A program made the translations under genes and the position numbers. A DNA stretch of 41,778 nt from Bacillota bacterium. GTDB lineage: Bacteria > Bacillota_I > Bacilli_A > ML615J-28 > CAG-698. Location of the stretch: positions 1 to 41,778 of the forward strand of contig JAEYQM010000042.1 of the NCBI GenBank assembly GCA_023410025.1. Reading direction: 5' to 3'. The notes under the pieces were generated by a model. That model was not told where the DNA came from. It did not search any database and worked only from the letters and a program-made list of their open reading frames with translations. This document shows, in pieces, positions 24,709 through 33,159 of the stretch. The first letter of the stretch is position 1. The number at the start of each line of letters is the position of its first letter.

Positions 24709-25695
24709 GTGGTAAAAGAAGATTTATTATTAGATGAAAACGAAGGTAGTTTACGTCCGCAAAGATTAAATGAATACATAGGTCAAAAAGAACTAAAAGA
24801 AATGCTTAATGTATTTATTACTACAGCTCTAATGCGTAATGAATGTTTAGACCATGTTTTATTATATGGTCCACCAGGGCTTGGTAAAACAACAATGGCA
24901 AATATTATTGCCAATGAAATGAATGCCAATATAAAAATTGTTACCGCCCCTTCAATTACAAGGGTTGGAGATCTTGCGGCTATCCTTTCAAGTTTAAATC
25001 CCGGAGATGTATTATTCATCGATGAGATTCATAGACTACCGAAAATTATTGAAGAAGTACTGTATTCAGCAATGGAAGATTATGCAATTGATATTGTTGT
25101 TGGTAAGGATTCAACCGCCTCAACAATCCGTATTGATTTACCACCATTTACATTAATTGGTGCGACAACAAGACCAGGGGATTTATCCAGCCCACTTCGA
25201 GACAGGTTTGGAATAATTCATCAAATTAATTACTACACTAATGAAGAGTTAAAAGAAATTATTGTAAGAACATCTGAAATTTATGATTATGCCATAGAAG
25301 ATGATGCGGCGATTGAAATTGCCAAAAGATCAAGAGGCACACCTCGTGTAGCCAATAGATTATTTAGAAGAGTGAGGGATTTTTCCCAGTTTATAGATAG
25401 CGATAATAAGTTCATAAAAAAAGAGGTTGCTAATCTTTCATTAAATAAACTTAATATTGACACAGCAGGATTAAATCAAACTGACCACAGATATCTTAAA
25501 ACAATTATTAATAATTTTAAGGGTGGTCCTGCTGGTCTTAATGCCATAGCTTCATCAATTGGTGAAGAAGTTACAACTTTAGAAGATGTATATGAACCTT
25601 ATTTACTACAGGAAGGATTTATAGTTCGTACGCCAAGAGGTAGAATTGTTACTGAAAAAGCGTATAAACATTTAGGAATAGAAAATGGACGTTAA
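24709..25695 (+). CDS. ruvB: Holliday junction helicase motor RuvB
   Basis: The 328-residue AAA+ motor drives branch migration. Walker A is GPPGLGKTT near 54-62, Walker B is FIDEIHRL, and sensor 1/arginine-finger blocks are GATTRPGDLSSPLRDRFG. The C-terminal winged helix has YLLQEGFIVRTPRGRIVT. The start is GTG 24709, nine bases after AAGGA. A TTG at 24691 is also in frame but overlaps that site and the ruvA -35. The gene overlaps queA by 11 bases, so ruvB-queA form a transcription unit, as in many bacteria. Confidence 0.94.
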   Translation: MVKEDLLLDENEGSLRPQRLNEYIGQKELKEMLNVFITTALMRNECLDHVLLYGPPGLGKTTMANIIANEMNANIKIVTAPSITRVGDLAAILSSLNPGDVLFIDEIHRLPKIIEEVLYSAMEDYAIDIVVGKDSTASTIRIDLPPFTLIGATTRPGDLSSPLRDRFGIIHQINYYTNEELKEIIVRTSEIYDYAIEDDAAIEIAKRSRGTPRVANRLFRRVRDFSQFIDSDNKFIKKEVANLSLNKLNIDTAGLNQTDHRYLKTIINNFKGGPAGLNAIASSIGEEVTTLEDVYEPYLLQEGFIVRTPRGRIVTEKAYKHLGIENGR

Positions 25696-26707
25696 AGATT
25701 TTGATTATTATTTACCAGAGGAATTGATTGCTCAAACTCCTCTTGAGAAGAGAAGCAGTTCTCGCCTATTAGTAGTTAATAAAACTAATAATACAATTGA
25801 ACATAAACATTTTTATAACATTGTTGATTATTTAGATAGTAATGATGTTTTAGTTTTAAATGATACAAAAGTAATGCCATCTAGAATATATGGAAACAAA
25901 GTAGATACTAATGCAAGTATTGAATTATTACTTTTAAAAGAGGTTGATAAGAATGTTTATGAATCATTAGTAAAACCTGCTAGACGTATTAAAGTAGGAA
26001 CAGAAATTGATTTTAACGGAATAATGAAAGGGAAAGTTGTAGGTAAATATGATGATGGAATTTGTCATATTGAATTTATCTATGAAGGAATTTTCTTAGA
26101 AATATTAGAAAAATTAGGAGAAATGCCCCTTCCTCCATATATTCATGAAAAATTAAAAGATGGTTCAAGATATCAAACTGTATACGCAAAAGAAGTTGGT
26201 AGTGCAGCAAGCCCTACAGCTGGACTTCATTTTACACCAGAAATCTTTGAAGAGTTAAAGAAAAAAGGTGTTGAAATATTATATGTTACTTTACATGTTG
26301 GTTTAGGAACATTTCGACCAATGTCAACTGAAAAAATTGAAGATCATGTAATGCATTCAGAATTTTTTAAAATGGATGAATATACGGCTGAAAGATTAAA
26401 TTTAGCTAAAGCAAATGGTAAGAGAATTGTTAGTGTTGGTACCACTTCAACAAGAACCTTAGAAGCCATCATGACTAAATACGGTAAATTTGTACCAACT
26501 TATGAAGATACAAATATTTTTATTTTTCCTGGATATAAATTTAAAGCTGTTGATGCTTTAATAACCAATTTCCATTTACCAAAATCAACATTAATTATGT
26601 TAGTTAGTGCTTTTAGTAGTCGTGAATTAATTATGAAAAGTTACCAAGAAGCAATTGATAATAAATATCGATTCTTCTCATTTGGGGATTCAATGTTTAT
26701 AAAGTGA
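25685..26707 (+). CDS. queA: S-adenosylmethionine:tRNA ribosyltransferase-isomerase QueA
   Basis: The 340-residue enzyme converts preQ1-modified tRNA to epoxyqueuosine, using the ribosyl part of S-adenosylmethionine. Recognisable blocks are DFDYYLPEELIAQTPLEKR, VLNDTKVMPSRIYG, SAASPTAGLHFTPEI, TLHVGLGTFRPM and TNFHLPKSTLIMLVSAF. It overlaps the ruvB end. The partner enzyme Tgt is encoded just downstream but from its own promoter. A short hairpin terminator follows the stop. Confidence 0.95.
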   Translation: MDVKDFDYYLPEELIAQTPLEKRSSSRLLVVNKTNNTIEHKHFYNIVDYLDSNDVLVLNDTKVMPSRIYGNKVDTNASIELLLLKEVDKNVYESLVKPARRIKVGTEIDFNGIMKGKVVGKYDDGICHIEFIYEGIFLEILEKLGEMPLPPYIHEKLKDGSRYQTVYAKEVGSAASPTAGLHFTPEIFEELKKKGVEILYVTLHVGLGTFRPMSTEKIEDHVMHSEFFKMDEYTAERLNLAKANGKRIVSVGTTSTRTLEAIMTKYGKFVPTYEDTNIFIFPGYKFKAVDALITNFHLPKSTLIMLVSAFSSRELIMKSYQEAIDNKYRFFSFGDSMFIK

Positions 26708-26726
26708 GGATTTCCTCATTTTTTTA
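26704..26726 (+). terminator. Short terminator after queA
   Basis: GAGGA and TCCTC pair around a TT-rich loop and are followed by a run of seven T residues. It overlaps the queA stop. Confidence 0.65.
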
Positions 26727-26771
26727 TTTATTTAAGAAAAATAAGAGATTATAGAATTATTTAAGTTTTAG

Positions 26772-26780
26772 TGGTATAAT
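26772..26780 (+). promoter_or_regulatory. Extended -10 promoter of tgt
   Basis: TGGTATAAT, a perfect -10 with TGn extension, 21 bases before the ATG, with GAGGT as ribosome-binding site. No preQ1 riboswitch fits in the short leader. Confidence 0.6.
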
Positions 26781-26800
26781 AATATTAATGAGGTAAATTT

Positions 26801-27934
26801 ATGGTTATTAAATATGAATTAAAAAAGAAAAGTAGCGAGTGTAGTGCTAGATTAGGTGTTATAACGACTCCTCATGGTTCATTTGAAACACCTGTATTTA
26901 TGGCAGTTGGGACGCAAGGAACAGTAAAGACACTTGTAAAGGAAGATTTAGAAGAAATAGGATCGCAAATTATTTTAGGTAATACATATCATTTATGGAA
27001 TCAACCAGGACATAAGTTAATTGAAAAAGCTGGTGGATTACATAAATTTATGAATTGGGATCGTTCAATCTTAACTGACTCAGGAGGATTCCAAGTATTT
27101 AGTCTGGCAAAACTAAGAGATATAAAAGAAGAAGGAGTTTACTTCAAACATCATAAGAGTGGAGCAGCATTATTCTTGTCTCCAGAAATTTCAATGGAAA
27201 TTCAAAATAGTTTAGGGTCTGATATTATGATGGCATTTGATGAATGTCCACCATATCCGGCAACTTATGAATATATGAAAAACTCTGTTGAAAGAACTTT
27301 AAGATGGGCAAAAAGAAGTCTAGATGCTCATAAGAACAAAACTACTCAAGGTTTATTTGGTATTGTTCAAGGTGGAGAATATTTGGATTTAAGAAAGCAC
27401 TCTGCCGAAGAGTTAGTTAAAATGGATTTTGACGGTTTCTCAATTGGTGGATTAAGTGTTGGTGAACCTAAAGAAATACAAAACAATGTATTAGAATTTA
27501 CAGTTCCACTATTACCTGAAGATAAACCTAGATATTTAATGGGTGTAGGTTCTCCAGGAGCAATCCTAGATGCTGTTGAACGTGGTGTTGATATGTTTGA
27601 CTGTGTTCTACCAACAAGAATTGCTCGTCACGGAACAGCAATGACAAGTTATGGTCGTGTATTAATTAAGAATAAAGAATTTTCTGAAGACTTTACAAGT
27701 CTTGATCCAAAATGTAATTGTTATACTTGTAAGAACTATACTAAGGCTTATTTAAGACATCTATTTAAAGCTAATGAAATATTAGGGATGCGTTTATTAA
27801 GTATTCATAATATTCAATTCTTAGTTGACTTAACTGCTAACATTAGACAGGCTATAAAAGAAGATCGATTCTTAGAATTTAAAGAACAAGTATATCGTGA
27901 ATATGGATTAAATAATAATGATAAGGATTTTTAA
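26801..27934 (+). CDS. tgt: Queuine tRNA-ribosyltransferase (tRNA-guanine transglycosylase)
   Basis: The 377-residue enzyme swaps guanine-34 of GUN-anticodon tRNAs for preQ1. The TIM-barrel blocks are LGNTYHLWNQPG, TDSGGFQVFSL with the general-acid Asp, GGLSVGEPKE, and the nucleophile Asp in DMFDCVLPTRIARHGT. The zinc site is CNCYTCKNYTKAYLRHL with a following His. It acts before QueA in queuosine synthesis. The next gene, a lipoprotein, starts one base after the tgt stop. yajC, which often follows tgt, is absent here. Confidence 0.96.
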   Translation: MVIKYELKKKSSECSARLGVITTPHGSFETPVFMAVGTQGTVKTLVKEDLEEIGSQIILGNTYHLWNQPGHKLIEKAGGLHKFMNWDRSILTDSGGFQVFSLAKLRDIKEEGVYFKHHKSGAALFLSPEISMEIQNSLGSDIMMAFDECPPYPATYEYMKNSVERTLRWAKRSLDAHKNKTTQGLFGIVQGGEYLDLRKHSAEELVKMDFDGFSIGGLSVGEPKEIQNNVLEFTVPLLPEDKPRYLMGVGSPGAILDAVERGVDMFDCVLPTRIARHGTAMTSYGRVLIKNKEFSEDFTSLDPKCNCYTCKNYTKAYLRHLFKANEILGMRLLSIHNIQFLVDLTANIRQAIKEDRFLEFKEQVYREYGLNNNDKDF

Positions 27935-27935
27935 G

Positions 27936-28796
27936 ATGAAAAAACTATTAATATTAATTTTACTTTTATTTGTATTTACATTAACTGGGTGTTTTAAAAA
28001 TGACGTTGTTGCTAATGAAGGGCAAGTAGAATTAAAAATAGAGAAAAAGTATATACCATTTATGCCATATAAAGAAGAAGACATTCCTTCCTTTACATTT
28101 TCATTTGATGGAGTTTATAATACAATCAAATATGTTTCTAAACCATATTACACTGTATTTGCGTCAAATGATGATTATAAATTAAGTGAAGATATTGCTA
28201 ATTTATTAAAGTCATATGAAGATAGAGTTGAATATGTAATTCAAGCTCAAGCTGTTGAAACATTGACGAGAATTAATTCTTTAGGTGAAAATGGTAAACA
28301 AGTAGCTGGAAAAATACAAGTTGACAATCAAGAAATATTTGATGAAACTGCCTTTATCAATTTAGAAAATGGTTTAAAATTATCAATTGATTATCGACGA
28401 TTTTCAAGTGATGGTAAAACATATTATGTATGGAGATATACAAATAATTTAAGTATGTATCTATATTATCCTTTAATGGTAATTAAAGAAGGAACTGAAA
28501 AACAAGTTCTTATTCTTACATTACCAAATAGAGTTAAGTTCCAAGTTGGTACAACTCTTGAATTAGAAAAAGTATTAAAAAAAGATGAATATTTAGAAGA
28601 ATCTAAATATACATTTAATTATTTAGATGACTTTACAACAATTTCTGAAAAGAAGAAACAAATTGTAGATTACTATGTAAATGGATATAATGGTCAAATG
28701 ATTGATGGCAAATTATACTTTGATTATTTAAATGTTCGTTATATGGTTACATTATACGATAATGTTTTTACAATTAAATATGTAAGTAAATTATAA
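27936..28796 (+). CDS. Predicted lipoprotein of unknown function
   Basis: 286 residues beginning with a lipoprotein signal: two Lys, a Leu/Ile-rich core and the lipobox LTGC with Cys19. The mature part is hydrophilic with many Tyr, Asp and Lys and alternating short hydrophobic stretches that suggest beta structure (KTYYVWRYTNNLSMYLYYPL). I recognise no enzymatic motif. ATG 27936 follows AAGGA by eight bases; an upstream in-frame ATG at 27918 lies inside tgt and would spoil the signal peptide. It is probably cotranscribed with tgt and ends at a strong terminator. Confidence 0.82.
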   Translation: MKKLLILILLLFVFTLTGCFKNDVVANEGQVELKIEKKYIPFMPYKEEDIPSFTFSFDGVYNTIKYVSKPYYTVFASNDDYKLSEDIANLLKSYEDRVEYVIQAQAVETLTRINSLGENGKQVAGKIQVDNQEIFDETAFINLENGLKLSIDYRRFSSDGKTYYVWRYTNNLSMYLYYPLMVIKEGTEKQVLILTLPNRVKFQVGTTLELEKVLKKDEYLEESKYTFNYLDDFTTISEKKKQIVDYYVNGYNGQMIDGKLYFDYLNVRYMVTLYDNVFTIKYVSKL

Positions 28797-28800
28797 AATT

Positions 28801-28827
28801 AACCTCTATTTTAAATAGAGGTTTTCT
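28801..28827 (+). terminator. Terminator of the tgt-lipoprotein unit
   Basis: AACCTCTATT (28801-28810) and AATAGAGGTT (28814-28823) form a 10-bp stem followed by T residues. Confidence 0.88.
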
Positions 28828-28886
28828 TAATTTTACCTATAAAAATAATAACTAATAAAATCAAAATGTTATAAAAAATTTATTTT

Positions 28887-28903
28887 CTAATATTATATAT
28901 TAG
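28887..28903. repeat. Inverted repeat just upstream of ftsW
   Basis: CTAATAT, a three-base centre and ATATTAG end directly at the ribosome-binding site GGTGATGAT of ftsW. It could fold in mRNA or be a protein site. It is AT-only apart from the ends, so chance is possible. Confidence 0.3.
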
Positions 28904-28911
28904 GTGATGAT

Positions 28912-30012
28912 ATGCACAAGAGAAATGTTGATTATGTAATATTGGTTGCGGTAATAATACTTTGTTTATTTGGTCTATTAATGGTATTTAGTGCTAGTAA
29001 TGTTGTTGGGTATTATAAATATAAAGACTCATTTTATTTTTTAAAAAGACAATTTGCTTTTTTTATTGTAGGATTATTATTAATGATTACAATAATTAAA
29101 GTTGATATAAAAAAAATCAAAAAAATGATAAGTTGGATATTTTTTATTTGTTTCGCATTGCTAATTTTAGTATTAATTCCAGGTATTGGATTAGAACGCG
29201 GTGGAGCTAGAAGTTGGATTGGTTTTGGAAATTTTTCAATTCAACCTTCAGAATTTATGAAGTTAGGGATTATTCTATTAATATCAAAATATTTAGGTGA
29301 TAATTATAAGGATTTAGAAAAAGCAAGACATTTTTATTCTTTAATTGGATTAAGTGTTATAATATTTTTAGTTATAATGTTACAACCTGATTTTGGTACT
29401 GGTTTAGTATTAATTCTTTCATGTTTCATTGTTATTTTTTGTAGTGGTGCCCCTTTAAAATACTTTATTGTAATTATTTGTTTTGGAGTCATTGGGGCAT
29501 GTGCTCTAATACTAAGTGCTCCTTACCGATTAGATAGGATACTTGCTTTTATTGATCCCTGGAGTGATCCATTAGGTACGGGGTTTCAAGGGATACAATC
29601 AATATTTGCAATAACACCAGGTGGATTATTTGGGCATGGTTTTAATAGAAGTATGCAAAAACACTTTTTTTTACCAGAACCTCAAAATGACTTTATATTT
29701 GCAATTATTTTAGAAGAGTTTGGATTAATTGGTGGAATTATCGTATTGCTTTTATATTTTATTATTCTTTATCGAGGAATATTAGTAAGCTTAAGTGTTG
29801 AAGATAATTTCTTAAAGTTTTTAAGTTTAGGAATATGTGTTAGTTTATTTGTTCAAGTGTTTATTAATGTTGGAGTTGTTGTTGGCTTACTTCCGGTCAC
29901 GGGAATTACACTACCATTTTTTAGTTATGGTGGGTCTAGTTTAGTTCTTTCGATGATAATGATGGGTATTCTTATAAGCATTAGTAAATATCAAAATTAT
30001 GATTACAGGTGA
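28912..30012 (+). CDS. ftsW: FtsW/SpoVE-type peptidoglycan glycosyltransferase (SEDS family)
   Basis: The 366-residue SEDS protein has about ten membrane segments and polymerises lipid II at the septum or in the spore cortex. Family blocks are LMVFSAS, QPSEFMKLG, LQPDFGTGLVL, and PEPQNDFIFAIILEEFG with the catalytic-type Asp. GITLPFFSYGGSS is near the C-terminus. It precedes murG by three bases. In Bacillus subtilis the SEDS gene next to murG is spoVE, so this copy could be the sporulation form, the division form, or both. The sequence alone does not decide. Confidence 0.93.
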   Translation: MHKRNVDYVILVAVIILCLFGLLMVFSASNVVGYYKYKDSFYFLKRQFAFFIVGLLLMITIIKVDIKKIKKMISWIFFICFALLILVLIPGIGLERGGARSWIGFGNFSIQPSEFMKLGIILLISKYLGDNYKDLEKARHFYSLIGLSVIIFLVIMLQPDFGTGLVLILSCFIVIFCSGAPLKYFIVIICFGVIGACALILSAPYRLDRILAFIDPWSDPLGTGFQGIQSIFAITPGGLFGHGFNRSMQKHFFLPEPQNDFIFAIILEEFGLIGGIIVLLLYFIILYRGILVSLSVEDNFLKFLSLGICVSLFVQVFINVGVVVGLLPVTGITLPFFSYGGSSLVLSMIMMGILISISKYQNYDYR

Positions 30013-30015
30013 GTT

Positions 30016-31077
30016 ATGAAAAAAATAATATTTGTTGGTGGGGGAACACTTGGTCATGTATATCCATTAATTCCTCTATTAAGTGAATTATCAAAAGAAT
30101 TTGAGTTATATTTTATTGGTACAAAAAAAGGATTAGAAAAAGATTTAGTTGATAAAATAAAATATTTTAAAGAAAAATATTATATTGATATGCAAGGATT
30201 TAGAAGAAGCATATCAATATATAATATAAACACTCTAAAAAAATTATTAATTGCAAATAAACAAACAAAATCAGTTTTAAAAAATATTAAACCTGATATT
30301 GTAATTGGGATGGGTGGATATATTAGTGGCGTAGTAATTAGAATTGCAACAAAACTAAAAATTAAAACAATACTCCATGAACAAAATGCCGTAATGGGAC
30401 TATCTAATAAATTAATTGAAAAAAAAGTTGATAAGGTATTGTTGTCATTTCCAATTAAAGATAAAATCAAAAATAAAAATGTCGTTATTGTTGGAAATCC
30501 AAGAATGAGCGAAATTTATGAGTCAAACAAATTAAAACAAGAACAAAGTAAAACCATTGTTGTTGTCGGGGGAAGTAGAGGAAGTAAATTTATTAATGAT
30601 TCTTTTATTGCTGCTAAAGACGAATTTGAAAAATTAAAATATAAAATTATATTAATTACTGGTAATAAATATTATCAAGAAAACATTGAAAAGATTAAAA
30701 AAGTAAGTAATTATAATTTTGAAATTATTGGATTTACTGATAAATTAATTGAATATTTAAATAAAGCCAGTGTAGTTGTTTCAAGAAGTGGGGCAACGAC
30801 TCTAGTTGAAATGATGGCCCTAAGAAAGGTTTGTTTACTTATACCATCACCTAATGTAACAAATAATCATCAAGAAAAAAATGCAGATATACTAGTTAAT
30901 AATGATTGTGCAATGAAATTATTAGAAAAAGAAATTACAAAAGATAGGATTGTAGAAGCTATAAAAGAATTAGAAACTAATATGGAATTAAGAGTAAAGT
31001 TTATCACTAATCTATCAAAAATTTCTAACTTCAAAGCCCGTGAATCTTTTATTAAAGAGATAAAAAATTTAATATGA
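30016..31077 (+). CDS. murG: UDP-N-acetylglucosamine transferase MurG
   Basis: The 353-residue GT28 glycosyltransferase converts lipid I to lipid II on the inner face of the membrane. The N-terminal GGGTLGHVYPLIPLL loop, MGGYISGVVIRIATKL, LHEQNAVMGLSNKL and GGSRGSKFINDSF are typical. The donor-site block SRSGATTLVEMMALRK is followed by PNVTNNHQEKNA. It is coupled to ftsW (three-base gap) and ends before a hairpin. The protein is Lys/Ile-rich, like other less expressed genes here. Confidence 0.95.
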   Translation: MKKIIFVGGGTLGHVYPLIPLLSELSKEFELYFIGTKKGLEKDLVDKIKYFKEKYYIDMQGFRRSISIYNINTLKKLLIANKQTKSVLKNIKPDIVIGMGGYISGVVIRIATKLKIKTILHEQNAVMGLSNKLIEKKVDKVLLSFPIKDKIKNKNVVIVGNPRMSEIYESNKLKQEQSKTIVVVGGSRGSKFINDSFIAAKDEFEKLKYKIILITGNKYYQENIEKIKKVSNYNFEIIGFTDKLIEYLNKASVVVSRSGATTLVEMMALRKVCLLIPSPNVTNNHQEKNADILVNNDCAMKLLEKEITKDRIVEAIKELETNMELRVKFITNLSKISNFKARESFIKEIKNLI

Positions 31078-31089
31078 AATTAATATTTT

Positions 31090-31110
31090 AAAAGGGTTAA
31101 CCCCTTTTTT
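31090..31110 (+). terminator. Terminator after murG
   Basis: AAAAGGG, loop TTAAC, CCCTTTT with extra T residues, 12 bases after the murG stop. Confidence 0.75.
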
Positions 31111-31187
31111 AAAACCATCTATATTGTGTATTAATCCTTCCCAATAAAATAAAAAATGTAAAAATACTTTATTTTTAAATTGTTTCG

Positions 31188-31196
31188 TGATATAAT
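31188..31196 (+). promoter_or_regulatory. Extended -10 promoter of ftsZ
   Basis: TGATATAAT: a perfect -10 with the TGn extension, 36 bases before the ATG. AGGAGG lies between. Confidence 0.6.
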
Positions 31197-31232
31197 GTAC
31201 TTAAGAAAAACCCTTTAGGAGGCAAAGTACAA

Positions 31233-32339
31233 ATGTTTAATCAAGATGCATTTAATGAAAAACCGGTATTAAAAGTCGTTGGAGTTGGTGGTGGAGGCGG
31301 TAATGCTGTTAACCGAATGATCGAAAACGATGTTAAAGGTGTAGAATTCGTTGTAATAAATACCGACGCGCAAGTACTTCGTTTAGCCAAAGCGGATATT
31401 CGTTTACAAATTGGTAAGGTTTTAACGAAGGGACTTGGAGCAGGGGCTGATCCAGAAATTGGACGTCAAGCTGCTGAAGAATCTGAAGATGATATTAGAG
31501 AAATTCTTAAAGGTAGTGACATGGTATTCATTACTGCAGGTATGGGTGGAGGTACTGGAACTGGTGCTTGTCCTGTTGTTGCTAGGGTTGCTAAAGAATT
31601 AGGATGTCTTACAGTTGGTATTGTTACAAAACCATTTACTTTTGAAGGACGTAAAAGACATAATCAAGCGATGAAGGGTTTAGCTGATTTAAAACCTTAT
31701 GTAGATACATTAATTGTTGTTCCAAATGATAAATTATTAACACTTGCTGATAAGACAATGACTATGTTAGAGTCATTCCGTGAAGTAGATAACGTACTTC
31801 GTCGTGGTGTACAAGGTATTGCTGAAATTGTTACAATTCCAGGATTAATCAATGTAGACTTTGCCGATGTTAAAAATGTTATGAAGAATAAAGGTACTGC
31901 ATTAATGGGTATTGGTATTGCTAGTGGACCAAATAGAGCGGTTGAAGCTGCAAGAAAAGCTATTAGAAGTCCATTACTTGAAATCGATATTAATGGTGCT
32001 ACTGATGCTATTGTCTTTATTACAAGTGATATTGATATTACAATGCAAGAAATTTACGATGTAACCAGCGAAATAAGAAATGCTTCTTCGCCTGATATTG
32101 ATATCGTTATGGGTACAGGATTTAATGTTGACCTTCAAGGAGAACTAATTGTAACAGTAATCGCGACTGGCTTTGATAGTATTGAAGAAAGCCCAAGTGA
32201 AGAATTTATTCAAATTTCAAAACCAATTGCTGAAGTTGAAGAAAAAATCACTATTGGTGGTGGAAATACACAAGAAGAAAAGAAAGAAAGAAAACCAGGA
32301 GATGCATTACCATTCTGGCTTAAGAATAGATTTAAATAG
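31233..32339 (+). CDS. ftsZ: Cell division protein FtsZ
   Basis: The 368-residue tubulin-like GTPase forms the Z ring. VVGVGGGGGNAVNRM opens the nucleotide site, and the tubulin signature GGGTGTGACPVVARVAKE lies near 105. The T7 loop follows as VDFADVKNVM. A short linker leads to the C-terminal conserved peptide LPFWLKNRFK, which binds membrane tethers. No ftsA precedes it, although ftsA-ftsZ is the usual pair, so SepF or a distant FtsA is presumably the anchor (inference). The start has a strong AGGAGG site. The GC-richer, codon-biased sequence suggests high expression. Confidence 0.97.
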   Translation: MFNQDAFNEKPVLKVVGVGGGGGNAVNRMIENDVKGVEFVVINTDAQVLRLAKADIRLQIGKVLTKGLGAGADPEIGRQAAEESEDDIREILKGSDMVFITAGMGGGTGTGACPVVARVAKELGCLTVGIVTKPFTFEGRKRHNQAMKGLADLKPYVDTLIVVPNDKLLTLADKTMTMLESFREVDNVLRRGVQGIAEIVTIPGLINVDFADVKNVMKNKGTALMGIGIASGPNRAVEAARKAIRSPLLEIDINGATDAIVFITSDIDITMQEIYDVTSEIRNASSPDIDIVMGTGFNVDLQGELIVTVIATGFDSIEESPSEEFIQISKPIAEVEEKITIGGGNTQEEKKERKPGDALPFWLKNRFK

Positions 32340-32364
32340 TCACATAAATGTGACTATTTTTATT
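32334..32364 (+). terminator. ftsZ terminator
   Basis: A 12-bp stem AAATAGTCACAT / ATGTGACTATTT with a T-rich tail. It begins inside the ftsZ stop region and separates ftsZ from the sporulation genes. Confidence 0.85.
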
Positions 32365-32393
32365 TTGTAAATATTTTTTGATATTCCTATACT

Positions 32394-32426
32394 GTGACAT
32401 TTTTTTTATTTGCTTTCTTATATAAT
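32394..32426 (+). promoter_or_regulatory. spoIIGA-sigE promoter with overlong spacer
   Basis: TATAAT (32421-32426) is 20 bases ahead of the spoIIGA ATG. The nearest -35-like hexamer is GTGACA (32394-32399), leaving a 21-bp spacer. In B. subtilis the Spo0A-activated spoIIG promoter is known for a 22-bp spacer. No clear 0A box (TGTCGAA) is visible. Confidence 0.45.
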
Positions 32427-32445
32427 TTATACAGGGTGGGGGATA

Positions 32446-33150
32446 ATGAAAATATATATTGACCTAGTTTTTTTACTTAATTTTTTGCTTTCATTTATTG
32501 TTATGAGTTTAATCCAATTATTATTTTGTGAGAAAATTATTTATAAGAAGGTTACATTATCTTCTACTTTCTCTGGATTAATGGTTATAATCAGCTTGTT
32601 TAATTATCATTTTTATACTCTATCTAAATTTTTAGGTGGTTTAGCTTTGGTGTTTATTGGAATGGGTAAACACAAGTTTCTAATTAAATCAAGTTTGTTT
32701 TATTTATTTATGTTTGCTTTTTGTGGGATCATGACTAGTTATAAAATTAAAGGATTTGAAATAATATATTCAATCATAATATTAATTATCCTTGTTGTTG
32801 TACAAAGTTTTAAAAAGATGAGCATATTTATTAATAATTTTAAATATAATATTAGTGTTCAATTTGAAAAAACATCCTTTTCTATGGCTGGATTTTTAGA
32901 TACAGGCAATTTCTCTTTATATGAAAACACACCCATTATATTTATTGATAGGAAGTATTTATGTAGTAATCTTACTAGTAATGTCTGCATTAATATTAAA
33001 ACTATTGCCAATAATTCAATACAACGTTTATATAAACCGAAAAAATTTAAGATAAAAATAGGTAAGAGTTTTATTGAAAAAGAAGTTTATGTCTGTTTTA
33101 GTGATTTAGATGGATTTGAATGCTTATTGAATTATCAATTAATTATGTGA
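32446..33150 (+). CDS. spoIIGA: Sporulation sigma-E processing protease SpoIIGA
   Basis: 234 residues from ATG 32446 with the family N-terminus MKIYIDLVFLLNFLLSFIV. About five membrane segments span residues 5-125. A C-terminal aspartic-protease half-domain carries the active-site pattern GFLDTGNFSLYENTPIIFID (DTG in place of the Bacillus DSG). A final strand region has GFECLLNYQL. In B. subtilis this membrane protease at the asymmetric septum dimerises and, on the SpoIIR signal, cleaves pro-sigma-E. The protein is shorter than the 309-residue Bacillus one. A longer reading from 32410 would include the promoter -10 and is rejected. It sits nine bases before sigE, exactly as expected. Confidence 0.88.
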   Translation: MKIYIDLVFLLNFLLSFIVMSLIQLLFCEKIIYKKVTLSSTFSGLMVIISLFNYHFYTLSKFLGGLALVFIGMGKHKFLIKSSLFYLFMFAFCGIMTSYKIKGFEIIYSIIILIILVVVQSFKKMSIFINNFKYNISVQFEKTSFSMAGFLDTGNFSLYENTPIIFIDRKYLCSNLTSNVCINIKTIANNSIQRLYKPKKFKIKIGKSFIEKEVYVCFSDLDGFECLLNYQLIM

Positions 33151-33159
33151 GGTGAGAGA

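Noticed and set aside
26708..26800. preQ1 riboswitch before tgt
   Set aside because: The leader after the extended -10 is only about 15 bases and contains no pseudoknot-like pattern.
32173..32370. Separate 65-residue Lys-rich gene overlapping the ftsZ end
   Set aside because: It is a frame-shadow of the ftsZ C-terminus and runs through the ftsZ terminator; no ribosome-binding site.
32410..32445. Longer spoIIGA starting at TTG 32410
   Set aside because: It would include the promoter -10 hexamer; MKIYID at 32446 is the family start.
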